Shown: positions 38,791-50,600 of the stretch, piece by piece | Layout of the letters: every line of letters begins with the position of its first letter | Position numbering within the stretch: position 1 is the first letter of the stretch | Notes under the pieces: generated by a model | Database searches by the model: none | What the model saw: the letters and a program-made list of their open reading frames with translations, nothing else | What the model was told of the DNA's origin: nothing | Made by a program: the position numbers and the translations under genes | DNA from: Ifrita kowaldi | Taxonomy: Eukaryota; Chordata; Aves; Passeriformes; Cinclosomatidae | Reading direction: 5' to 3' | DNA length: 64,000 nucleotides | Assembly: GCA_013398055.1 (NCBI GenBank) | Contig: VZRS01015049.1 | Span: 1 to 64,000 of the forward strand

Positions 38791-39261
38791 CGGGACGACG
38801 AAGCACCAATCTCAGTGTCTATGGACTCTTCCCTCTTTCCCTTTAGACGGTGAAAATGCAATAAATACATATAAATGTCTGGTGATACAAGCCTCTCTAT
38901 CTAACTTCACCTCCCTTTACATAGAAACGTTTTGGGTTTGCCTTAAATATAGGGACAGTAATTCACTATAACAGAGCTCTTAATGCTTTGCTGCCTTCCC
39001 TCCTTGCTGTTGCTGAAGCATATAACCATCAGCATCCTACCAAAATACAGGCCAGACAGAGCAGTAGTAACTCCACCTCCAACTTCCCTCCAAATCTGAG
39101 TACTTCCTACAGAGTTTAGTGGAAAACATCTCTGGCGTGTTCCTACCTGAGTACAGCCCAGAGCCAGCTTTCCAGCTTTTTTTTTTTTTCTGGCTGAAAA
39201 AGCTTCTGCACTTCAGCTCTGCTCTGAACCTTAAAATATACTCACATTTCACTCACATTTT
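38791..39261. other. upstream flank of CERK, no recognised feature
   Basis: AT-rich sequence between the CpG island and the first intergenic CR1. It has a T-run at about 39179-39189. I see no exon with splice sites. Confidence 0.7.
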
Positions 39262-39537
39262 ACAAGGGGGAGTAGAGCGAGGCAGAATGACTTTAAATTG
39301 AAAGAGGGCAGGTTTAGATTAGATACGAGGAAGAAATTCTTTACTGTGAGAGTGGTGAGACACCGGAACAGGTTGCCCACAGAAGCTGTGGATGCCCCAT
39401 GCCTGGAAGTGTTCAAGGCCGGGTTGGATGGGGCTCTGAATAACCCCATCTAGTGGAAGGTGTCCCTGCCCAGGGCAGAGGGGTTGGTGATCTTTAAGGT
39501 CCCTTCCAACCTATTCCATTCTGTTATTCTATGATTT
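39262..39537 (+). mobile_element. CR1 LINE 3' end, well preserved
   Basis: Plus-strand CR1 with its landmarks in order: gaagaaattctttactgtga, gaacaggttgcccacagaag, ctggaagtgttcaaggccgg, gtcccttccaacctattcca, then the terminal ttctgttattctatgatt. It is 5'-truncated and about 275 bp long. It is close to consensus, so relatively young. Confidence 0.95.
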
Positions 39538-39930
39538 CATCTTCTGAAAACAAATGTCATCCAAGTTACATATTGAAGATAGTCTTCCTGTACAACAAAT
39601 ACTAGTTGTCATCTACCACAGTCATTCCAACAGTCTTTCCTCTGGCCTTGAAAGACATGATGTTACCTTTATTGGTGAACAAACCCAGGTATGCCACGCC
39701 TCCAAAATTTCAAGGAATACTTTCTCAGTTGTTTTGTTCTTTACATTTTTGAATCTGTCCCTCCACAAACACCTGTAGAGCTCTTTATACTGAGGCTTAA
39801 AGTTTGTTGCGAAGATCCATTGTGAACATAAGTCTGCCAAATGCAGTTCTGAGCAGTCATTATTATCTCACTAGTTCCTTGTATTTTGCCACCTGCATCA
39901 TCTCTTATCATCCATCTTACACTTGGATGG
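39538..39930. other. intergenic, no recognised feature
   Basis: About 390 bp between the CR1 copy and the LTR-type repeat. AT-rich; nothing recognised. Confidence 0.6.
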
Positions 39931-40345
39931 TTTAGTGGGTTGACCCTGGTTGGATGCCAGGCACCCACCAAAGTCTACTGCTTCCCTCCATAGCTGGACA
40001 GGGGAGAGAAAATGCAACGAAGTGTTCATGAGTGAGATAAGGACAGAGAGAGATCACTCACGAAATACTTTTGTCACAGGCAAAACACACTCAAATTAGA
40101 GATATTAATTGAATTTATTACAAAGAAAATCAGAGCAGGATAATGAGAAGTAAAGTAAGACCTTAAAAACACCCTCCTCCACCCCTTCCTCCTTCCCAGC
40201 TCTACCTCCTTTCCTTGCAGTGGCAGGGAAACAGGGAATGGGGGTTACAGTCAGTTCATCACACATTGCTTCTGCCACTGCTCAGGGAGAGGAGTCTTTC
40301 CCCTGCTCCAGCGTGGGCTCCCTCCCATAGGAGGCAGATATGCTC
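39931..40345 (-). mobile_element. avian LTR-type interspersed repeat (ERVL-like, partial)
   Basis: It begins gtgggttgaccctggttgga, then tgccaggcacccaccaaag, agctggacaggggagagaaa, and further on ggttacagtcagttcatcac and tccctcccataggaggcag. I recognise this as a repeat widely seen in bird genomes. On the minus strand a taataaattcaattaa stretch (about 40108-40120) looks like an LTR poly(A) signal, which gives the orientation. The far end near 40345 is not a clean LTR boundary. Family assignment is from memory and unverified. Confidence 0.6.
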
Positions 40346-40773
40346 CTACATGAAATGGATCACTAATTAATACAAAACTGTTATCTTAAAAATAATACAC
40401 GGGGGTACTTATTTATCATTTCTCCAGTGGGAAAAGTAGATTTAATCTTTTATAGCCTACAGTCACCAGAATCAATATTCTTACACTGAGATCCATGTTA
40501 GCTGAAGAAGTAAAAAGTTAATTCCTTTTACCACTCCTGCCTATGATGGTTTCCTTTCATTCTTATTAATTTGACAACTCTTTCTTGCTTAGTTAAGGCT
40601 AAAGTCTTGAACTGTAAAATACAGAACTGATAAAATATTCTCTGGTCTGTTAGAAGCCTACTAAGGTGTACTAGCACCACTAGCAGGAATGGCATTCCCC
40701 ATCCATATTTCTTACTTGTTTAGATAAGAAGAAGCCACTTATTTCTTCCTTGCACACTGTTTTAGTGTTTTGT
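40346..40773. other. intergenic, no recognised feature
   Basis: AT-rich gap of about 430 bp between two repeats. Nothing recognised. Confidence 0.6.
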
Positions 40774-41325
40774 TCACAGAATCGCAGAATGGGTAAGGTT
40801 GGAAGGGATCACAGTGTGTCATCTGGTCCAACCTTACTGCTCAATCAGGGCCATCCTAGAGTACATTGCACAGAATTGCCCCAAGAAGGTTCTTGAAAAT
40901 CTCTGGTGAGGGAGGCTCCACAACTTCTCTGGGCAATCTATTCCAGTGCCTGGTCAGCTTGACAGTAAAGAAGTTCTTCCTCATATTCAGGTGGAACTTC
41001 CTCTGCATCAGTTTCTGCCTGTTGCCTCTTGTCCTATTGCTTGGCACCACCAAGCAGAGCCTGGCTCCATCTTCTTGACACCCACCCTTCAGATACTTAT
41101 ATACATCAATGAGGTTTGCTCTTATTCTTGTCTTCTCAAGACTGAACAGGCCCATCTCCCTCAGCCTTTCCTCACAAGAGAGATTCTCCAATCCCTTAAC
41201 CATCTTTGTTGCCCTCCACTGGACCTGCTCCAGGAGCAACATGTCTCTTGTGTTGAGGAGCCCATGATTTGGGATCCTCCATGCTACTACAGGGATGTCT
41301 TGCAGGAATTCTTACCAGTGCTTTG
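40774..41325 (-). mobile_element. CR1 LINE 3' region with partial reverse transcriptase C-terminus
   Basis: The low end has the CR1 terminus (complement of ATTCTGCGATTCTGTG). The minus-strand translation from 41242 retains EQVQWRATKMVKGLENLSCE, then GLFSLEKTRIRANLIDVYKY and VPSNRTRGN, the conserved end of CR1 ORF2, open for 128 codons. It is 5'-truncated near 41325. Better preserved than the CR1 copies inside CERK, but not a complete element. Confidence 0.93.
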
Positions 41326-41345
41326 TTGGGTCTGCTCTGGTACTA

Positions 41346-41924
41346 TCTGATAGTTCCCTTAATACCAACATGTGTATCTGCCTCTAGAAAGTAAAGGTCA
41401 AATTTGACCCAACACATTTTTTTTTCAATCAGTTTTAGTACTTTATGTTTTTCTTCCCTGATTGTAACAAAGAATTTCTAGAGGATGACTGATTTAGTAG
41501 ACTAAAGCACACACATCAATTATTGTTTTACTACTTATTACCTAAGCCTTTAATTACCACTGAGGGGACATAACTGTGGATGCAGCGATGCCAGTAAATT
41601 GTGGGATTTAGAGCCTTGGTGGCAAAGATGTTCCATCACAGGGCTCCACCCTGAGAAATGGCATGGTTGTAAAAACACCTCACTTTATTCACAGGTCCAG
41701 AGAGGCCAAAGGAAAGGTTGCAATTGTAGTTAACTTGGGAACAATAATACATTATGTAACAAGTACAATTCACGATGTTAAGTGGGAAGAATGCAGGAAG
41801 GTAACACAACTTACAAAGTCTATTGCTGTGATCCATTTACTACTTATCTAGAAAACAACACAACACTTAAAGCCAAATTTCTCTCTTCAGTGTCTTATTT
41901 TAGAGTAGGTCATTCGTCTCAAAT
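41346..41924. other. intergenic, no recognised feature
   Basis: About 580 bp of AT-rich sequence between two CR1 copies. Short frames in both directions near 41640-41850 have no recognisable domain. Confidence 0.6.
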
Positions 41925-42450
41925 GACACCAAGTTAAGCAGTGCAGTTGTTACTCCTGAGAGAAGGGGTACCATCCAGAGGGATCTTGACAGCCTTGAGG
42001 AGTGGACCTTTGCAACCTCAGGAAGTTCAACATGGGAAGGTGCAAGGTCCCACACCTGGGTCAGGGTAATCACCAGTATCAGTACGGGATGGGAGATGAA
42101 GCGATTCGGAGCAGCCGTAAGGAGAAGAACTTGAGGGTACTGGTGGATGAAAAATTGGACATGACCTGGCAACGTATTCTCACAGCCCAGAAAGCCAATT
42201 GTATCCTGGGCTGCATCAAAAGAAGTGTGGCCAGCATGCCTCACCCTGGGAGACAGTTCTCCCCCTTTATTCTGCTCTCGTGAGATCCCACCTGGAGTGG
42301 TGAGACACTAGAATAGGTTGCTCAGAGAAGTTGTGGATGCTCCATCCCTAGAAGTGTTTGAGGGCAGGTTGGATGGGGCTTTGAGCAGCCTGGTGTAGTG
42401 GAAGATGTCTCTGCCCACGGCAGGAAACCATTCTATGACTCTGAGATCTC
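41925..42450 (+). mobile_element. CR1 LINE fragment with internal deletion
   Basis: Plus-strand CR1 starting in the reverse transcriptase C-terminal region (NLRKFNMGRCKVPHLG, then EKNLRVLVDEKLDM, AQKANCILGCIKRSVAS). It then jumps at about 42300 from cacctggagtg straight to gtgagacactagaataggtt, skipping the segment that normally lies between. It ends near ccattctatgactctg. The deletion makes it a defective copy. Confidence 0.92.
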
Positions 42451-44315
42451 TGTAAAAAGTATTTACCTCTAGCAAGTACTCTATGTTATACTAAACAGGA
42501 TCATTACACGATAATGCAGGCAGTCAATTAAGGAACACTTCTAAGCAGGTACATCTTTTTAATCAACAGCAGCAGAGAGGTATTCTTCAACATGACCTGC
42601 ATTACCAAAATATTGATTTAAATCATTACAAACTCCAGCTATCACTCTTCCTAATATCTTGCATGTGTACTTCTTCATTAGGATCCTGCAACCAATTTAT
42701 TTTTAATATATTAATACTAATTATATTTTTAATATAATTCATTATTTAAATAATAATATATTTTTGATAGTGAAAATCAAGCATGCCCTTGTAGTATTTT
42801 GGCAGAGGTAGAAAGTACTGTGTGTTCAGTCTTGTCTGAGACAGCGAGTCTAAAGTGAAAAAGATCTTAACCACAGTGAAAGCTGGATAAATCTCACATA
42901 AGAATGCTGAAGAACAAAGAAGAATCATATTCCACCATACCTGGCCACTCTACTCAGTTATGTGTTGGAATTCTAGAGGGAATCACAGGTTTGTAGTAGG
43001 AGCTCTGAAAAGCACAACTAGTCACAGACATGTAAGGGAGCCCTTCAGCTGCTGTGTCCTGTGCTTCCAGGGAGATGGTTGCAGGCTCAAGGATTCTGCC
43101 ACATCCCAAAGAACATCTGCAATTATGCTCAGTCCCACTGAGGGAGGAGAAGGAAGATCAAGATCAGTGAAGGTGTTCCTAATATTGTTCCTTGAATATG
43201 TATGTGAGAGTCAGCTGTGGTCTTGTCAAAATGAAAACTAGTGCAGAAGTGAAACTTTAATCTCATTGCTCAAGAATTTAAAACTGGAACCACAATCAGG
43301 AAAGGGTTTTTACTTTTTCATATTTTTCCTTTTTTACTGCCCACAGGTAACTATCAAGTATTTCTTTTCTTCCAAAGAAAAATACCCCAAGAACGTTTTT
43401 AGACAGCTGCTTGAGAATTACAAAAAAACATCATCTCAGTTCATGTAGGCAAATTGAAGTACTTCTATATGAATCAAATTCTGTTCTCAAATACACACAC
43501 AAGTCACAATAGAACAGTGTAAATACACCAAAAGGTCAAATTTGGCAATTGAAACAGTTTTGGAAAAGGAAAACTAGCTGACAAAGATAATAGAACAGAG
43601 GAAAATAATTAATTTTAAATATCAAAATACTGACTAATATTCTAATTCCTTTTCTACTTATCAGCAAACAAAGACTAAAGCATGAGTAAGATATTCTTTC
43701 TGCTGATGGAAAGAATGACATCACCTTCTTTACAAAAATACCTGAACTATTTTAAAGCTCTTCTACACTCTTATCATAAAAGTTTAAATTGCCTGTATTG
43801 TTGGAAATGATCTGGAAAGAAAAAAGAAAAGACCAATTTTAAAGGCTTGTTAAAAAGGATGATTGCAGCCCTTTATTCACTTGAGCCAGAGGTAATTGAG
43901 AGAAAGTTGTTGATATACAGCAGGACGTGGGAAGAGATCCAGAAGATACTTTGTTTTCTTGTGAAGAGAAATGTTACATGCTGTTCCTGAACCATAGAAA
44001 TTTACAGAACCCTTCCTTTCTTCCAAAGCTCCGACCTCCCTGTATATTCTCTGCATAAACTGCCTATCACTGTGAAAATTACTAAGTATTATTTGTTCCA
44101 AGCTGTTATAGCTGTGGCTCCCACCTACAAATATACACAGAAATACTGATTTGTGTTTCTTTGTTTAGGTCCTTATTCCTATTTTAATTACAAGTCTCAA
44201 CCAAAGTTCCAGAGGAGATGTAAGACATCCCTCTTAACTAGCTGGATCCTTTTCAAAAACAATGAAATCTAAAGGTCCCTGTCTGCCAGGATGATGATGC
44301 TCTTTGGCTGTGTCA
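42451..44315. other. intergenic, no recognised feature
   Basis: About 1.9 kb, AT-rich, with an almost pure A/T stretch at about 42695-42765. No exon with splice sites or RNA gene recognised. Confidence 0.6.
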
Positions 44316-44656
44316 GAGCAACCTTCCAGTACGTAAAGGAGTCCTACAAGAAAGATGGAGAGGGACTTTTTGCAGTGGCATGGAGTGATATAACAAGGGG
44401 GAGTGGTTTTAAACTGAAAAATGGTAGGTTTATATTGGATCCTAGGAAGAAATTCTTTACTGTGAGAGTGGTGAGGCACTGGCATGGGTTGCCCAGAGAA
44501 GTTGTGGATGTCCCCTCCCTGGAAGTGTTCAAGGCTGGGTTGGATGGGGCCCTGAGCAACCTGGTCTACTGAAAGGTGTCCCTGCACATGGCAGGGGGAT
44601 TGGAATGAGATGATGTTTGAGGTCCCTTCTAGCCCAAATCACCCTATGATTCTGTC
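44316..44656 (+). mobile_element. CR1 LINE 3' end
   Basis: Plus-strand CR1: ccttccagtacgtaaaggag, ggagagggactttttgcagt, gaagaaattctttactgtga, ctggaagtgttcaaggctgg, then gtcccttctagcccaaatca and a terminal accctatgattctgtc. 5'-truncated, about 340 bp. The same 3' subfamily type as the copy at 39262-39537. Confidence 0.94.
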
Positions 44657-47600
44657 AGTCAATGAAGAAAGTGCTGGTGACATCAAAAGTTTCTCTCTTC
44701 TGTCCGCCGCACGGATATATAATAAGAGTCTATTTTTCCCTACATGATATGCTTTGCTGATATTTCCAGTCCCACAAAGCTGCAGAAAACCTGCTGTTTA
44801 CCAGGCCCATGCAGACCTTGCCTGCAGCATGCCCAGATGCATTTTTTACAGAACCATGTGTAGGGACCAGTTCTCAAGAAGAGCTCTAAGAAGCCATAAC
44901 TCTGGGTAGGCAGATAATTTTTTATAGTTCTGGGATCAAAGTATTATCAAACTATGTATTATGTTCAATAGCAACCTCCCCCATATGTACTAACTTTTAT
45001 ACTTTCTGAGTATAAGAACAGTAAGATTTTTTTTTGATTTATAACTCTGCCTAAAGGGTTTTTTACACTATTAGAGGGCATGTGTATGCCACCAGCATGA
45101 CACTATCGACAAATTTCAAGTGCCGGCTCCAATCTGTGCAATAAAACAGCTTCAGGATGGAAGTATTGTTAACGTAAAAATTCCTGCCATCACCAAAGCA
45201 ACAATTATTCTCCCAACTCATTTTTAGACCTCTAAGTGGAGCCATTTTAACTGGATCTTTTATTCCCAGAGTGCTTCTCTAAATACTTTGCTTCAGCAGG
45301 CAGGGCTCTAATCCATATCAGGGCTCTTCTAACTTGCACTAGACAGTGTGGCCTTCATAAACTAAGAAATAAAGGAAAATTATTCTTCCATTGAAGATGG
45401 AGAGACTTATTTTTATGCCACTTTTAGAAGAACACATTGTAAAACTACTAATCAACACTGCAAGTGAAATAATAGGAAAGCACAGGGGAGAAAAAAAGTC
45501 ACACAGACTGTGGAGGCAGTAGAAACAGCCCCTTTCCAAAGACAGTATAAACCAAACCAGTAGCAAGTTTCTCAGCTTCTTCAGAAGCAGAAAAGAAAAA
45601 TCTGTAGAGTATATTTACAAGATTTAAAATAAGCAACTAGTGAAATATTTTTAAAATAAAACAACCTCATAATGAAAAATATTATTTACTTCCTTCAGTT
45701 CTGGGTAGCCTTATTAAAAACACAGGAACTATAAAAATACAGATAATCAGATTATCAACACTAGCAAATAAGCACAAACCCATTATTTATCACGATACTT
45801 CAGACCAGCTATTACCGAAGATATACTTAGCTGGAATAATTAGTCTAGCAGATAAAACCAGATAAAGTATCTAGTACTTAGACAACCATGGAAGCATCTC
45901 TGTATGCACCACCTATGGTCTTTATCATCTTACTATAATAAACAAATTAAAAAACCCATATGAACAGCAATGTCATCCATGACAGTCAAATCAATTCTTC
46001 ATTTCCAAGTATCAATGGATATATCTGTAGCCTCCCAATGTTAATAAATAAAAAAACAATACAGACATCAGAATGTTTATACAAAGAATCTACATTCCTA
46101 AAAAAAGCTCTTGTTTCTGTAGTAGCTGCCAGGATTAAAACTCTACCTGATACAGACTGAATCAGATGGAACATAAACCTAATTGGTATTATTATTTTAA
46201 ATAATTTTCATTTTTTCTTATCACCAAGGAGATGACACTGATGTATCATTTCTGACTAAAGCTATAATCATTCCTGTGAACACAGGTAGACCGAGCTCAC
46301 TCAAGAGTTAGTAAAATGCCTAATGACCAGTTACCAGAAAATCCTCCCACTTCCTATCTGACATTTGGAAGGTTATTCAACATTTTCATCAATTTTTCTC
46401 CTTTTGAACTCATCACCTATCAAATAAACCATGAAACACAAACATTCACACCAGCCTTCTTGGAAGACATTTTGACTGATATTCACAGGCTCATATGTTT
46501 TTCATTACCTCAACATGTCCATGAATAATTGGTTAAAGATGGATATTGAATTCCATCTCCTTACAGGAGCAAGAAAGGTTCTAGGACACAGCCACTATTT
46601 ACAAGACAGCAGAGCTACTGCATGAGGAAGAAGGATGCTCAGAAGGGCAAAGACATTTGCCTAAACTAAAAATATTTGACAGATTAAATTCTTTCTTGTG
46701 AATACTGCCATTTTAAAATTGAATAGCATGGAGTTAACTTTGATGAAAGTCTATTTTGAAAAATTAATTATTTATAATCAAGATTTATATTTTAATATTT
46801 TCATTTAAACTATTCCACCATTTTGATTTCAGCAGAAAAAAGCAAACCTACACAATACCTTTATCGGAACAAAGTTATTCAGAAAATATAGGAGTGTATG
46901 AAATAAAAAAGAATATTTCTTTTCTCCATCTGATGGCTTTTTGGACAGAGTTTCATCAGTCATGTTATTGATTTATTATATAATTGGAAAGTTCACAGGT
47001 GCACAAATTTATTTTTTCATAACTACTACCTTTGTAAAGACAAAGATCCTGTTTGTAGATTTTTCCAGAGTTGCATTTTCAGATTTAAGGTAAATAAAGG
47101 AAGGGGTTTTTTCTCACAATAACAGTGAATTTTCTCCTAGGCACAAGTGTAGTTAATACATGTGATTTAATTAACAATGTTGCTTTCTGTCATTAGTACA
47201 ATATTTAAAAAATACAGTACAAACCGAAATGCTTTGAAATGTAGGTGAAATTGTCTCTTTCAGACCAAGGTTCTGAATGGTAAGATCAAAGATGGATTGA
47301 AGTGGTTTACCTGAATAGAGTAATTTTCACTTTGATTGTTTTTCAGAACACTGCAGTAGTAGGGATGATGACAGCTGGTAGGAAGTTGTCTGAATCAGTG
47401 ATACTCGAATGCAAATACATGCCAATACTTTGCATAAATCTACAAAGCAGAGTTATTTATTCATATGCCTTCTGACATCTCAGCATGCATGTTGACTTGA
47501 ATTGACATACTCCCTTTTTGATTTTCTGGTATTGCATTTAAATGGAAAGCCTAGAACAAAATATAAAATCAGGCACAGTAAAAAAGAGGGCAATGGTGAA

Positions 47601-50600
47601 CAAAGAGGTTCAGCTCACAACTGAAGTTAAATATTTAGTTCTAGCAAACAAATATATTTAAGGAACTTTGCTGCACCCAACTTCACAGTTGTTCCAAGGG
47701 ATGACAGTCATTTTGGGGATAGTTATGAGTATACTGCAAAGAAAATTCAAAGGCTGAAGAGTAATGTAATAAACACCTATAAGCTGTTTATCTTACCAGG
47801 TGGCAATGGCTGACTAATTTGGAGCACACCATTTTATTGGAAACATATTTAGAGCTGACTAGTCTACATGTCATTTGAAATACAATTTATACAAATTGTA
47901 GATTTTGATGAAAGTTATATGTTTTCAAAAGATTTCACAGGTTTTTAGTCAATCAGCTCATTTAGTCAGAACTATGAATTAGACTTCAGTGCAATGCTTT
48001 GAAAAATCAATCGCCTCAAAACTATCTCCAGACAGTGTAATGTGAACTGTTTTGCAAAAAATCATGACTCTAAAAGACATAATTCTAAATCATTATGGAT
48101 GAGAAATGACAATTAGTAGTAATCAATGTTTCAAAAAAGAACCTGAGTGCAAAGGAACCATACAAACCAATTGCTTTTATGGTTGTACCTATAAGTGGGA
48201 AAAAAGATGATATTCTTAATGGCAGATTCTTTATCTTGATTAGAAAAGAAAATGCAGTAATGAGACTTGAACTAATAAAACATTCATACTAGATTTAGCT
48301 GTGATTTACTGTCACAGTAGGATGGGCATAAACCCATAAAGGGACAGAACAGCAACTATAATAGAAATGAGGGAAGTAGTATTGAGTTAAAATAAATATT
48401 CAGTCTAATTAGACTTGTACAACATTTCATTCCTCTTGAATTTTTTTTTTTTAGAAAATTATGAGGCTGTGACTAGAATTCTTAGGACAGAAGCTCATGT
48501 AATGCTGTATGTGTCTTTCACAGCCAGCAATCACTGGCTACTGAGAAAGCATGTGTGACTTACCCACTGCACCATATGGTTAATAACCTCAACATCACAA
48601 ATCGTTCTGGTCTTGGATGGAAGCATAATGAACACTGTGGGATAGAACATGGACTGGGGAGAGAGAAATGGAGAAGTGTGCTACAGATTGTCTCAGTAAA
48701 AACCAGAAATGCAACTAGAGACTTTACAGAAGCTGATAGTACCCAACTACAAACAGGATGAGTAGGAGGAGATAAACCCCCACATCTTCCCCTTTTAACC
48801 TGTGCAAACCCCTGTACTTACAATGCAGTGTTTCAGAAGACAGGCAATGAATGTTTCATGTGACTGGTTAGAGAAACATGCATAGCAGTGTCAACAGCAA
48901 CACAGCATGAGGTTGGATTAAAGCAGACAAACTCTTCCTACGTAACTGAATCAATGGCAACGTGGCTCTCTGAAAACTATCAGACAAAAAGCAACATGAG
49001 CAATGACAAAACTAATGAAAGAAGTTAATTCCTTTCACTCTCTGAAGACACTGCAAAACATGTGGGTATGGGTGCAGGTGTGCATGTACAGCCAGGTGGA
49101 AAAACATTTACCTGAACCTCCAAATTCACGGGGTAACAATGGTAACACCTCACCTACTATTTAACACTTCAGAATGAAAGCATAACGCAGCTAGACTTCT
49201 TTATCTTGAAAACTTAATTTGCTAATCCTATAATCTTAAAAGTTTCTCCTTTCTACATTCAACTCTCTGGTAATCTATTTAGCTGTTCAGAGAGTGTGAT
49301 ATATGAGAATATATCACGCTCTCTTCACAGAAAGTGAGATACAGCCTAATGAGTGTTAGAATGTTGTCTCCTAAACTACTTTCAAAGGTATGAATTATGG
49401 AAAGGCATAAACATATGTAGGCAAAGCAGACTTAAAATGCAAGTCATCACCATCACTTTCTATCCCTCTTCCACTTCCTGGACAGACACCAAAACTCTGA
49501 GTTTGCACCCAAGCCATGGAAGCCATTGGATTTCTAATCTCTTCTGACATTGTTCACAGCTCCTTTTTCTTTTCCAGATGTTTTTTGTTTTGTTTAGCAC
49601 ATACTTGGGTGCTGAATCCAGCTGTGATCCAGCTGCCCAAAGCAAAGTGCCCAGTGCTAATTGAGAGGCCTCTGGATAGCCAAGATGCCTGTCTGGAACA
49701 GGCAGATTATGACACAGGGTCTCAGAAAAGACCCACATGCTCTTCAGCAGCAGCTGGTGGCTGGGGTACACTACAGCTACTCTACATCTAGAACCACACT
49801 AAATGCCTAGGTTTGAGCAGCAGAATATCATGCCTCATGGCTGACAACACTCCCTAGCAGGGAGACCTCGAGAGTTTTACCGCCTAAATCCCAGGATTAG
49901 CGTTTTAGCCAAGGGAACTTCTAATTATACTGATTTTGTCCTCTACTAGAAGTGCAGTCAGATCAAAGTGTGTCGTGCTAAGACTCCTCATATGTCCATT
50001 ATATGAGGGTTGGGAGGCTCTCCCTTGTTTAGATGTGGACTGATTTTGCAGTTAAGAGGTCTGAACTGACTTCCCAGTTAAGACATCTCCATTGTACAGG
50101 GGGTCCAATACTCAAGGAAAAGCAGTAGGCACAACCAAATCAGGAATGCTCTTGAAAAACATTGCAGCACCTGATTTGGTTTTCTTCCAAACAGAATCTG
50201 TTTCATGGGTACCACAGCTGTCCTCAGAACTTATTAACAGACAGTAAAGGAAGTTTACCAAGGTATTTGCTTCAAAACTGCATTATTGCTCTGAACCAAA
50301 TTGCTAAGGTTACACTGCTCATTCAAAGCTTAGTTTTGGCCCAGGGCCACAAGAACAGACCATTTATAAGGTTTTATCAGCTTCACCTTTTGGTGTAGTA
50401 GTTTCCATGGTTTAGAAAACATTATCTTTTTTTAAAAAATGCACCTCTCCTGCCTTTACTGGCCTTTGTATGTCACCCAAGGATTCAAATCATCATGGAC
50501 ACCTGGCAAAAAGGGGCTAGGATAACTCAGAGTTAATGGCCACTACCTGATCTTCCAAAGTTTCATGAGTTTCAAGTTCCAGCTGCAGTTTAAGTATTCG

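Noticed and set aside
38028..38870. Long open frames (up to 280 codons) on both strands across the CpG island
   Set aside because: They run through 125 N and exist because of extreme GC content. None resembles CERK exon 1 or any known protein, and several overlap on both strands.
40856..41242. 128-codon minus-strand frame
   Set aside because: As a host gene: it is the conserved end of CR1 ORF2 within a 5'-truncated element.
42002..42283. 93-codon frame with clear similarity to a reverse transcriptase end
   Set aside because: As a gene: it is the C-terminal part of a truncated, internally deleted CR1 copy, so it is listed as a mobile element.
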